A DNA stretch of 52,167 nt from the NCBI GenBank assembly GCA_950075865.1, contig CATMVA010000016.1:5714-57880 (forward strand), given 5' to 3'. The position numbers were made by a program, and so were the translations under genes. The notes under the pieces are model-generated. The model was not told where the DNA came from. It worked only from the letters and a program-made list of their open reading frames with translations, and did not search any database. This stretch comes from an uncultured Oscillospiraceae bacterium. GTDB taxonomy: Bacteria; Bacillota; Clostridia; Oscillospirales; Oscillospiraceae. Below are positions 24,819-32,068 of this stretch, in pieces. How positions within the stretch are numbered: the first letter of the stretch is position 1; every line of letters begins with the position of its first letter.

Positions 24819-25465
24819 AAAGTGTGGAAACTCTTATTGCCAGCGATCTGTTGAAAATCAAGGCCGTGTTCCTCCGGCCCGAGGAGCCCTTCACCTGGGC
24901 CAGCGGCATCAAGAGCCCCATTTACTGCGACAACCGGCTGACCCTCACCGCTCCCCAGGTGAGGAACGACGTGGAAAACGCCCTGGCCGAGACCATCCGC
25001 CGGGAGTATCCCGGTGTGGAGGTCCTGATGGGCACATCCACCGCCGGGATTGCCCACGCTGCCATTACCGGCCACATCATGGGCCTGCCCATGGGCTACG
25101 TCCGCTCTGGCAGTAAAGACCACGGCCGTCAGAATCAGATCGAAGGCAGGTTGGAAAAGGGACAGAAAGTGGTGGTCGTGGAGGACCTGATCTCCACCGG
25201 CGGCAGCGTCATCGAGGTGGTGGAAGCCCTGCGGGAGGCCGGGGCGGAAGTGCTGGGCATCGTCAGCATCTTCACCTACGGTATGAAGAAGGGACTGGAC
25301 AGGCTGGCAGCTGCCGATGTGCGGAACGTGAGCCTCTCCAACTTTGACACCCTGGTGGAGGTGGCAGCTCAGGAGGGCTACATCAAGGCAGGGGATGTGT
25401 CCCGGCTGCTGGCCTTCCGGAACGATCCTTCCGACGAGAGCTGGATCGGAGGCGGCAAAGCATGA
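24815..25465 (+). CDS. pyrE: Orotate phosphoribosyltransferase
   Basis: A 216-residue type I phosphoribosyltransferase that joins orotate and PRPP to give OMP. The PRPP loop is [28 protein letters not shown] near residue 30 is the orotate-binding segment. Its ATG overlaps the pyrF stop (ATGA) and its own stop overlaps the pyrB start in the same way, so pyrF-pyrE-pyrB is a tightly coupled block. Confidence 0.95.
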   Translation: MKSVETLIASDLLKIKAVFLRPEEPFTWASGIKSPIYCDNRLTLTAPQVRNDVENALAETIRREYPGVEVLMGTSTAGIAHAAITGHIMGLPMGYVRSGSKDHGRQNQIEGRLEKGQKVVVVEDLISTGGSVIEVVEALREAGAEVLGIVSIFTYGMKKGLDRLAAADVRNVSLSNFDTLVEVAAQEGYIKAGDVSRLLAFRNDPSDESWIGGGKA

Positions 25466-26532
25466 GACATCTGCTGGATGTGATGGAGCTGACGCCTGCC
25501 GAGATCGACGGACTCATCGCCACTGCCAAGGATATCATTGCCCGCCCGGAGGAATATCGGGAGAAGTGTCGGTACAAGAAGTTGGCCACCCTGTTTTTCG
25601 AGCCCTCCACCCGTACCCGCCTCTCCTTTGAGGCGGCCATGCTGGAGTTGGGGGGGAGCGTGCTGGGCTTCTCGGAGGCCTCCTCCAGTTCGGCCTCCAA
25701 GGGGGAGAGCGTGGGGGACACCGCCCGGATCGTCAGTGGCTACGCCGACATCATCGCCATGCGCCACCCCAGGGACGGGGCCGCTCTGGCCGCTGCCCTC
25801 AAAAGTGACGTACCTGTCATCAACGCCGGGGACGGGGGACATCACCACCCCACCCAGACCCTCACCGACCTGCTGACCATCAGCCGGGAGAAGGGAGGCT
25901 TTGAGGGCCTGACCGTAGGGCTTTGCGGGGATCTGAAGTACGGCCGGACGGTTCATTCCCTCATTGCGGCCATGAGCCGGTACGCCGGGGTGAAATTTAT
26001 CCTGATCTCCCCGGAGGAGCTGCGGCTGCCCGGGTATGTGACGGCGGACTACATAGAGGTACAAGGGATCCCCTGGGAGGAGACCACCTCTCTGGAGGAG
26101 GCCATGCCCAGGCTGGACATCCTTTACATGACCCGGATCCAGCGGGAGCGGTTTGCCAGTCCGGAGGAGTACGAGCGGCTGAAGGACAGCTATGTTCTGG
26201 ATCCCGCAAAGCTTACGGCTGCAAAGGATGACATGATCATTCTCCACCCCCTGCCACGGGTGAATGAGATTGCGGTGGAAGTGGATGAGGATCCGCGGGC
26301 GGCCTATTTCCGGCAGGCCAGAAACGGCAAGTATATCCGCATGGCCCTCATCCTCAAGCTGTTGGAGGAGGCGGAGCGGGATCCAGCTAAAATGCCTGTG
26401 CCCCAAGAGGTTGAGGAGGGTGCGGAGTGCCCAAACGCCCGCTGTATTACCGCCACGGAGCAGGGCCTGAGGCCCCTTTACCGGACCGTGGGAGGAAAGC
26501 GGCGCTGCATTTTCTGCGACACGGAGATCTGA
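25462..26532 (+). CDS. pyrB: Aspartate carbamoyltransferase with fused PyrI-like zinc ribbon
   Basis: A 356-residue protein. Residues 1-305 are a normal ATCase catalytic chain: carbamoyl-phosphate loop [12 protein letters not shown], then [14 protein letters not shown] and HPLPRVNEI. Beyond the usual end, about 40 extra residues contain Cys 323, 328, 349 and 352 (C-x4-C-x20-C-x2-C; CPNARC and CIFC). This matches the zinc-binding C-terminus of the regulatory chain PyrI, without PyrI's nucleotide-binding domain. In E. coli that zinc domain forms the contact between regulatory and catalytic chains. A separate pyrI gene is not seen. The fusion may stabilise assembly without nucleotide control, which is inference. 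The gene ends the operon before a terminator. Confidence 0.93.
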   Translation: MRHLLDVMELTPAEIDGLIATAKDIIARPEEYREKCRYKKLATLFFEPSTRTRLSFEAAMLELGGSVLGFSEASSSSASKGESVGDTARIVSGYADIIAMRHPRDGAALAAALKSDVPVINAGDGGHHHPTQTLTDLLTISREKGGFEGLTVGLCGDLKYGRTVHSLIAAMSRYAGVKFILISPEELRLPGYVTADYIEVQGIPWEETTSLEEAMPRLDILYMTRIQRERFASPEEYERLKDSYVLDPAKLTAAKDDMIILHPLPRVNEIAVEVDEDPRAAYFRQARNGKYIRMALILKLLEEAERDPAKMPVPQEVEEGAECPNARCITATEQGLRPLYRTVGGKRRCIFCDTEI

Positions 26533-26543
26533 GAAGTTGATGC

Positions 26544-26594
26544 AAATAGTCCCCATTTTTCGCGCAGGATACGGAAAATGGGGACTATTTTTGC
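26544..26594 (+). terminator. Intrinsic terminator of the pyr operon
   Basis: A perfect 16-bp stem (26544-26559 with 26575-26590) with a 15-base loop; the arm carries the T-run. Confidence 0.85.
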
Positions 26595-26652
26595 GGTTAT
26601 GTTTGAATGGCGGGGTATTTTTGGCCTTTTGTCCGCATAGTGTGGACGGGGG

Positions 26653-28080
26653 GTGTTGTCCGTGCTGGAGCGGTTTGCCGATATTTTGTGGAACCCGTGG
26701 CTGCTGGGGCTTTTTTTGCTGGTGGGGCTGTGGTGTTCCCTGCGAAGTGGATTTTTTCAGCTGTTTGAGTTCAAAACATGGATAAAATGCTCGGTTGGGA
26801 GCCTTTTTCGCAAGAAAAAGCATAAAAATAGCTTTGAGGGCAAAAAGGTGGGGTTTGAGGCCAAAAAGCGGGGTTTTGGGGGTGGATTGACCCAGTTCCA
26901 GGCTTTGGCCACCGCGTTGGCCTCCACCATAGGCACCGGGTCCATCGCGGGGGTGGCCACCGCCATCTTTTTCGGGGGGCCGGGGGCGGTGTTCTGGATG
27001 TGGCTGTCGGCTCTGGTGGGGCTGATGACCAGCTTTGTGGAAAAGACACTGGCGGTGAAATACCGGCATAGGGCCGCTAAAGGCGGCTGGGAGGGCGGGC
27101 CTATGGAGTACCTGGAGGGCCGGCTGGGCTGGAGACGGGCGGCCAAATGGTTCTCCCTCTGGTGTGTGCTGGCCTCTCTGTCGGGCGGGGCCTTGGTCCA
27201 GTCCAACTCCATCTCGGCGGCCCTTCATGCCTCCTTTGGCTGGGACCGGCTGGCGGTGGGAGTGGTCACCGCCCTGTGCACCGGGGCGGTGGTGGCCGGG
27301 GGCATCGGCCGGGTGGGGAAGGTGAGCGAAAAGCTGGTGCCCGCCATGGCGGTCCTCTTTTTAGGGGCGGGGGGCGCGGTGATCTTTGCCCACCGGGGGG
27401 AGTTGCTGTCTACCCTCCGGCTCGTCTGTACCTGCGCCCTGAATCCCAGGGCGGCAGCCGGGGGAGGGCTGGGGTATACCCTGTCCCAGGCCCTCCGCTA
27501 CGGGGTGGCCCGGGGGGTGTTCACCAACGAGGCGGGGGTGGGGTCCTCGGCCATGGCCCACGCCGCCGCCAATACGGATTCCCCCGCCGGAGAGGGCTTC
27601 TGGGGGATGTTCGAGACCTTTTTCGCCACCATGGTGGTGTGCATGGTCACCGCCCTCGCTATCCTGACTTCGGGGGTCTATGAGCCGGGGACCGCCCTGG
27701 CGGCCATCCGGGCGGGGACGGTCACGGGGGAGATGACGGGGGCGCCCCTGGCAGGGGCGGCCTTCGCCACGGTCTTTGGGCAGTGGGGGAGCGCCGTTGT
27801 GGCCCTCTGCCTGCTCCTCTTCGCTTTCACATCCCTGCTGGGGTGGGAGTACTACGGGGAGCGGGGGCTTTCCCACCTGCTGGGGGAGGGACAGGGAAGG
27901 CGGCTGTTCCGGGTGCTTTTCCTGCTTACCACCGCGGCGGGAAGTGTGGGGGGTGTGGGGCAGGTGTGGGCCTTGTCCGACATTTCCAACGGGCTGATGG
28001 CCCTGCCCAACCTGTTGGCCATTGCGGTTCTGGCCCCGGAGGCATTGGGGGAGCTGAAAAAGGAAACGGCAGGGCGTTAG
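26653..28080 (+). CDS. Alanine/glycine:cation symporter (AGCS family)
   Basis: A 475-residue membrane transporter that imports small amino acids with sodium or protons. About ten membrane helices are visible. The family signature occurs as GTGSIAGVATAI followed by GGPGAVFWMW; from memory most members have Asn where this one has the first Ser. Residues about 52-75 form a Lys-rich insertion with an internal near-repeat (GKKVGFEAKKRGF) in DNA more AT-rich than the rest. The start is uncertain: a GTG at 26653 after ACGGGGG is chosen, and a GTG at 26662 is also in frame. It is a single-gene unit between two terminators. Confidence 0.92.
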   Translation: MLSVLERFADILWNPWLLGLFLLVGLWCSLRSGFFQLFEFKTWIKCSVGSLFRKKKHKNSFEGKKVGFEAKKRGFGGGLTQFQALATALASTIGTGSIAGVATAIFFGGPGAVFWMWLSALVGLMTSFVEKTLAVKYRHRAAKGGWEGGPMEYLEGRLGWRRAAKWFSLWCVLASLSGGALVQSNSISAALHASFGWDRLAVGVVTALCTGAVVAGGIGRVGKVSEKLVPAMAVLFLGAGGAVIFAHRGELLSTLRLVCTCALNPRAAAGGGLGYTLSQALRYGVARGVFTNEAGVGSSAMAHAAANTDSPAGEGFWGMFETFFATMVVCMVTALAILTSGVYEPGTALAAIRAGTVTGEMTGAPLAGAAFATVFGQWGSAVVALCLLLFAFTSLLGWEYYGERGLSHLLGEGQGRRLFRVLFLLTTAAGSVGGVGQVWALSDISNGLMALPNLLAIAVLAPEALGELKKETAGR

Positions 28081-28094
28081 CCCTGCCGTTTTAT
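28064..28094. terminator. Bidirectional terminator between the symporter and the HAD gene
   Basis: A perfect 12-bp stem (28064-28075 with 28080-28091, GTTA loop) overlaps the last codons of the symporter and the stop of the convergent phosphatase. Confidence 0.8.
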
Positions 28095-28744
28095 TCAATC
28101 AGCGTCAAAAGTTCCCCGGGGGTGGAGGCCAAGGCGGCGGCGCCGTGTTGAGTCAGGAAGTCACGGGTGCGGAAGCCCCAGGTCACCGAAATACAAGGAA
28201 GGGCCGCATTTTGGGCAGTTTCAATGTCTACGTCGGAATCCCCCACATAGACGGTGGTTCCGGGATCGGCCCCCAGGGTCTCCATCACCCGGAGGACCAT
28301 GGCGGGGTGGGGCTTTTTGGGGACACCGTGGTCCTCGTCCTCCCCGGCGGAGAGGTCCAGCAGGCCGGGGAAGTAGTCCTCCATCAACGGTTCCACCGCC
28401 CCGTCGAATTTATTGGACACCACCGCCAGTTTGCAGCCACGTTCCCGGAGGGTTTTCAGCAGTTCCGGAACACCGGAGTAAGGAGCGGTGCGGTCTTTGC
28501 TGTGAAGGGTGTAATAGTCTTTGAAGATAGTCAGGGCCCGGGCGGCATCGGCGGGGTTTGCCCCGGCGGGGAGGGCCCGCTCCATCAGCTTGGCCACCCC
28601 GTTGCCCACGAATTGCCGGACCTCGTCCCGGGAGCGGAGGGGAAAGCCCAGCTCCCCCAGAGCGTGGTTGACGGCGGCAGCCAAGTCGTCCAGGGTGTCC
28701 AGCAGGGTACCGTCCAGGTCAAAGATAACAGTGTTGTAGCGCAT
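28091..28744 (-). CDS. HAD-superfamily phosphatase (phosphoglycolate phosphatase-like)
   Basis: A 217-residue cytoplasmic HAD hydrolase. The nucleophile Asp lies in FDLDGTLLDT, motif 2 in VVSNKFD, the motif 3 Lys in KKPHP and motif 4 in VGDSDVDIE; a helical cap (about 15-85) places it in subfamily IA with Gph. Such enzymes remove phosphate from phosphoglycolate or other small esters, and the true substrate cannot be told from sequence. The ATG at 28744 follows AAGGAGGAGG; the upstream frame covers the promoter. It stands alone, convergent with the symporter. Confidence 0.9.
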   Translation of the reverse strand: MRYNTVIFDLDGTLLDTLDDLAAAVNHALGELGFPLRSRDEVRQFVGNGVAKLMERALPAGANPADAARALTIFKDYYTLHSKDRTAPYSGVPELLKTLRERGCKLAVVSNKFDGAVEPLMEDYFPGLLDLSAGEDEDHGVPKKPHPAMVLRVMETLGADPGTTVYVGDSDVDIETAQNAALPCISVTWGFRTRDFLTQHGAAALASTPGELLTLIE

Positions 28745-28773
28745 AACGGTTTCCTCCTCCTTGCCTTCTCCGT

Positions 28774-28802
28774 ATTGTACCACATGAGTACACATTTCAC
28801 AA
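28774..28802 (-). promoter_or_regulatory. Promoter of the HAD phosphatase gene
   Basis: On the minus strand: TTGTGA, a 17-base spacer and TACAAT (28779-28774), 29 bases before the start codon. Confidence 0.7.
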
Positions 28803-28825
28803 GACCAGGCCCGTCCGGCGGGACC

Positions 28826-28855
28826 TTGACAGGGGAAGGACGCTTATGCTATTCT
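28826..28855 (+). promoter_or_regulatory. Promoter of the AlkZ-like gene
   Basis: TTGACA (28826-28831), an 18-base spacer and TATTCT (28850-28855), 23 bases before the ATG. Confidence 0.7.
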
Positions 28856-28878
28856 AAGAAAAAAAAGGGGGAGGGAAG

Positions 28879-29874
28879 ATGGATAAGCTGGCAGAGGACA
28901 TCCTGCGGCGGCGAATGTACGGGCTCTATCTGTCCCGAAGCTGCTGGGATATTGTGGAGCTGTCCCGGGAACTGCTGGGGCTTCACTGCTGGTTCCATCG
29001 AAATGTGGCCTTTTCAGCTCTCATTCGCGGATGTGGGCTGACGGGCTGGAAGACCGCCCTCACCAAGACCTGGCTCTACCGTGGGACCCTCCACGGCACC
29101 GCCTATGAGGAGCTGCCCCTCCTGCTGGCCCTCCATGCAGACGAGGCCCCCTGGAGCTGGTTCGGACTTCCAGAGGAGGAAGCCGAGGCAGTAGCCCAGC
29201 GTGTGCTCTGCCTCATGGAGGACGGGGTCTACTCCCGGGCCGAGATGCGGCAGATTTTTGCCGACAGCTATGATCCGGAAACAGTGAGCCGGCTCTTTTC
29301 TCCCTGGGGCGGCATCTTCGTCTACCTGGCCCGTCATGGCAAGGTGGCCTTTCGGAACATGGCCAGCCGGGACTTTGACCTCATCAGCGGAGAGCCTGTT
29401 CTCTCTCAAGAGGAGGCCCTGGAGCGGATATTGCCCCGGTATTTTGAAGTCTACGGCCCCGCCAGCGCGGAGGACGCGGCCTGGTTCCTGGGGGTGGACA
29501 AGGCTCTGGTGAAGGAGTCGGAGGCCCTGAATGAGCTGGAGTGGATAGAACGGGGGCGGGAGCGGCTCTACTGTGTTCCCGCAGAGGACATGGGGGATAT
29601 TCCCCATTTGACCCTTCTTTCCGGCTTTGACCCTTACCTGGTGTCTTATGTGGACAGGGAGGCCGCACTGCCTAAGGAGTATAAAAAGGCGGTTATACTG
29701 AAGTCGGGGATCTGTCTGCCCACCATTGCCGTGGACGGTGTGGTGGCCGGGATATGGAACCTGAAAAACAGGTCGCCTGTGGTGGAATTTTTCAGTCCGC
29801 AGCCCAAGGCCATTCGGGAGGAAGCCTTGGCCCGGGTGGAGCAGATCGGCTGGAGTGTGGCCGGGAGACTGTAA
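28879..29874 (+). CDS. AlkZ-like winged-helix protein (HTH_42 family)
   Basis: A 331-residue protein of the HTH_42/AlkZ-like fold, three tandem winged helices and a C-terminal barrel; FDPYLVSYVDREAALP near residue 250 is a family hallmark. AlkZ and YcaQ are DNA glycosylases that unhook alkylated or cross-linked bases with a Q-x-Q or Q-x-D catalytic motif. Here the equivalent stretch appears to be GLHCWFHRN (His 36, Cys 37, Trp 38), so the usual Gln and acidic/Gln pair is missing and glycosylase activity is doubtful. A GGGGGAGGG site precedes the ATG. It is monocistronic between a promoter and a bidirectional terminator. Confidence 0.82.
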   Translation: MDKLAEDILRRRMYGLYLSRSCWDIVELSRELLGLHCWFHRNVAFSALIRGCGLTGWKTALTKTWLYRGTLHGTAYEELPLLLALHADEAPWSWFGLPEEEAEAVAQRVLCLMEDGVYSRAEMRQIFADSYDPETVSRLFSPWGGIFVYLARHGKVAFRNMASRDFDLISGEPVLSQEEALERILPRYFEVYGPASAEDAAWFLGVDKALVKESEALNELEWIERGRERLYCVPAEDMGDIPHLTLLSGFDPYLVSYVDREAALPKEYKKAVILKSGICLPTIAVDGVVAGIWNLKNRSPVVEFFSPQPKAIREEALARVEQIGWSVAGRL

Positions 29875-29914
29875 AAAACATCCTGTACGGTAAAAGCCGT
29901 ACAGGATGTTTTTT
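29873..29914. terminator. Bidirectional terminator (AlkZ-like gene and phosphate permease)
   Basis: A perfect 18-bp stem (29873-29890 with 29897-29914), A-rich at the left and T-rich at the right, so it works for both convergent genes. It overlaps both stop codons. Confidence 0.93.
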
Positions 29915-30845
29915 ATCGGAGAAGAAGCTTGACCAGTATAAAGGCCATGGCGCCGCAGGCGGGGAAGGTGAGGAGCCAGGCGGTGGTCAGGGAGGAGGCC
30001 ACCCCCATGTTTGGGGAGGCGCCGGCGCCCAAAATGGCGGCGGTCTTGGCGTGGGTGGTGGAGACGGGGAGGCCCAGCAGGGTGCAGAGGGCCAGGGTCA
30101 CGGCGCAGCCCAGGTCGGCGGCGAAGCCGGAGCGTGGGTCCAGGGTGACCATCTTTTCCCCCACGGTCTCCACGATGCGGCGGCCTCCCAGGAGGGTGCC
30201 CAGGGCCATGAGGGCTGCGCAGGCCAGGCTCTCCCAGAGGTGGAGGGCGTAGCCCCCGTGCTTCAGGGTGAGGATGAGGGCCAGGACGCCCAGGAATTTT
30301 TGGCCGTCCTGGGCGCCATGGAGGAAGGCGGTGAGGGCGGAGCCCAGAAGCTGGCCGTGGCCGTAGGCCGACCGGTGGCCCGTGGGGAGGGCCCGGCGGA
30401 AGAGCCGGCCCAGGGCCCAGCCCAAGAGGAGGGAGAGGGCCATGCCGAAGACCACCCGGAGGAGGGCCGCGGGGTTGAGCCTGTCGGCTCCCAGAGCCAG
30501 GGCGGCGCCCAGGAGCCCGGCGATGAGGGCGTGGCTCTCGCTGGTGGGGATGCCGAAGCGCCAGGCCAGGGCCCCCCAGAGGGCGGTGGCGGCCAGGGCG
30601 GCGGTGAGGGCGGTGAGGGCGTGGGGGCCGAAGTCGGCCATGGAGAAGAGGGTGCGGGCCACGGCGTCGCTGACGGCGGCGGTGCAGACCACACCCAACA
30701 GGTTGCAGACCGCCGCCAGGGCGGCCGCCTTGCGGAAGGAGATCACCCCGGCGCAGACCGGGGTGGCGATGGCATTGGGCGCGTCGGTCCAACCGTTGAC
30801 CAGGATGACGGCGGAGAGGAGAAGAAGGACAGGTATGAGAGACAT
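29913..30845 (-). CDS. Inorganic phosphate transporter, PiT family
   Basis: A 310-residue membrane permease with about nine or ten helices that takes up metal phosphate or phosphate with a cation. Family landmarks are VNGWTDAPNAIATPV near the N-terminus, PTSESHALIAGLLG in the middle and the matching LPVSTTHAKTAAILGAG near the end, the duplicated PiT signatures. The ATG at 30845 is chosen because the coding pattern begins there. A hairpin masks its GGGGGTG ribosome site. The DUF47 regulator often found next to PiT genes is absent. It lies 134 bases after a glycosyltransferase gene on the same strand. Confidence 0.9.
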   Translation of the reverse strand: MSLIPVLLLLSAVILVNGWTDAPNAIATPVCAGVISFRKAAALAAVCNLLGVVCTAAVSDAVARTLFSMADFGPHALTALTAALAATALWGALAWRFGIPTSESHALIAGLLGAALALGADRLNPAALLRVVFGMALSLLLGWALGRLFRRALPTGHRSAYGHGQLLGSALTAFLHGAQDGQKFLGVLALILTLKHGGYALHLWESLACAALMALGTLLGGRRIVETVGEKMVTLDPRSGFAADLGCAVTLALCTLLGLPVSTTHAKTAAILGAGASPNMGVASSLTTAWLLTFPACGAMAFILVKLLLR

Positions 30846-30850
30846 GAAAA

Positions 30851-30884
30851 CACCCCCGTCCCAGTTTATGGTGGGATGGGGGTG
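30851..30884 (-). promoter_or_regulatory. Hairpin covering the ribosome site of the PiT gene
   Basis: A 13-bp stem (30851-30863 with 30872-30884; one A-C mismatch in the minus-strand RNA) with an eight-base loop ends five bases before the ATG. Its 3' arm contains the GGGGGTG Shine-Dalgarno sequence. It has no T-tract, so translational control or mRNA protection is more likely than termination. Confidence 0.55.
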
Positions 30885-30979
30885 GGTATGACGGGGGAGG
30901 GGGACCCCACAGGGGCGAAGGGCAAGGAGCCACCTCATGAAGGGCAGAAAGGCAAGGGCAAGGAGGGAGCGAGGGCTGC

Positions 30980-32068
30980 CTATGTAAAGAGCCCGATGGA
31001 TTCCAGGATCTGGTTGACCTCCTGGGCGCGGAGGCTCCAGGCGGCGGCCTTGCCGTGCTCCCGGCGGCGGTCCCGGGCCCAGATGCCGGTCTCCTCCAGG
31101 GCCCGGGAGCAGAGGAGGGAGAACTCGGCGGGGGAGTGGGCGGCGTAGACCACGTCGGGGAAGTGTTCCACCTGATCGGGGCGGAGCATGGTGACGATGG
31201 GGCGGCCCGCCGACAGGTACTCGAACATCCGGGGGGGGATCACGTCGTCGTAGAGGTGGCCCCGGCGGAGGAGGAAGAGGTTGACGTCGAAGGTACACAG
31301 GTAGTCGGGCAGATCCACCGGCTCCACCGGCCCCAGGACGTGGACATTGGGCTCGTCAATAAGCTCGGGGAGCATGTAACAGCCGGCGTCGTGGCCGATG
31401 AGGACGATGTTGCAGTCGGGCCGGGAGACGGCCAGGTGGATCAGGGGGGACAGGTCCAGGTCGGGCCAGAAGGTGCCGGTGTAGCCGAAGATAGGGCCCT
31501 CCATATCCCGGAGGAGGGGGGGCTTTTTCAGGTCGTCCTTGGCGAACATGGGGTAGTTGCACCCGAAGGGGAGAAGGGTCACATTGCCGTTGCAGGAGGA
31601 CAGGTGGTGCATCAGGTCGGGGGAGGCGGCGAAGGCCACGTCGGCCTCGGCGGCCAGCTCGCTCTCCCAGCTCTCGGGGTAGCGGGGCCAGTCCCGGTAG
31701 CAGTCGTAGACCAGGCCCCGGTAAGCGATGGCGTCCAGGAACCGGGCTCCGGCGGGGGAGGAGCACCAGAGGACGGGCTCCATGAAATGATGCTTTTCCA
31801 GCTTGGACTGGAGGAACCGGACGGCCCGGGTGGCGTCGTAGTGGGAGACCAGGCTGAGGGGAGTCTTGGGGGAGGTCATGGGAGGGAGGGTGTAGACGAT
31901 GACCTGGTCCCGGAGTTTCCGGCCCGGGCGTTTCCAGAGGTCGGAGCCCCGGTGGGCGGGGGGCTCGAAGTAGAGGACCTGGGCGTTTTCCAGCCGGGAC
32001 ATGAGCTGCTGGGTCCGGGTGGGCAGGACGGTCCAGGGCTCGGCGGCGATACAGACCACTTGTCTCAT
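30980..32068 (-). CDS. Glycosyltransferase, GT-B fold
   Basis: A 362-residue cytoplasmic glycosyltransferase. The N-terminus MRQVVCIAAEPW and the segments VYDCYRDWPRYPESW, GPIFGYTGTFWPDLDL and PRMFEYLSAGRPIVTM give a GT1/GT4-like GT-B protein; the last holds the donor-binding glutamate region. It has no signal peptide and no membrane helix. Its ATG overlaps the stop of the GT4-CsaB fusion gene (4 bases), so the two are coupled and probably build the same cell-wall or surface polymer. Donor and acceptor sugars cannot be told. Confidence 0.87.
   Translation of the reverse strand: MRQVVCIAAEPWTVLPTRTQQLMSRLENAQVLYFEPPAHRGSDLWKRPGRKLRDQVIVYTLPPMTSPKTPLSLVSHYDATRAVRFLQSKLEKHHFMEPVLWCSSPAGARFLDAIAYRGLVYDCYRDWPRYPESWESELAAEADVAFAASPDLMHHLSSCNGNVTLLPFGCNYPMFAKDDLKKPPLLRDMEGPIFGYTGTFWPDLDLSPLIHLAVSRPDCNIVLIGHDAGCYMLPELIDEPNVHVLGPVEPVDLPDYLCTFDVNLFLLRRGHLYDDVIPPRMFEYLSAGRPIVTMLRPDQVEHFPDVVYAAHSPAEFSLLCSRALEETGIWARDRRREHGKAAAWSLRAQEVNQILESIGLFT

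Noticed and set aside
25378..27228. A 616-codon minus-strand frame across pyrB and the symporter
   Set aside because: It crosses a strong terminator and two real plus-strand genes; composition is Pro/Gly/His/Arg-rich as expected of an antisense shadow.
29014..30933. A 639-codon minus-strand frame over the AlkZ-like and PiT genes
   Set aside because: It runs through the 18-bp bidirectional terminator and is not consistent with the clear PiT reading frame.
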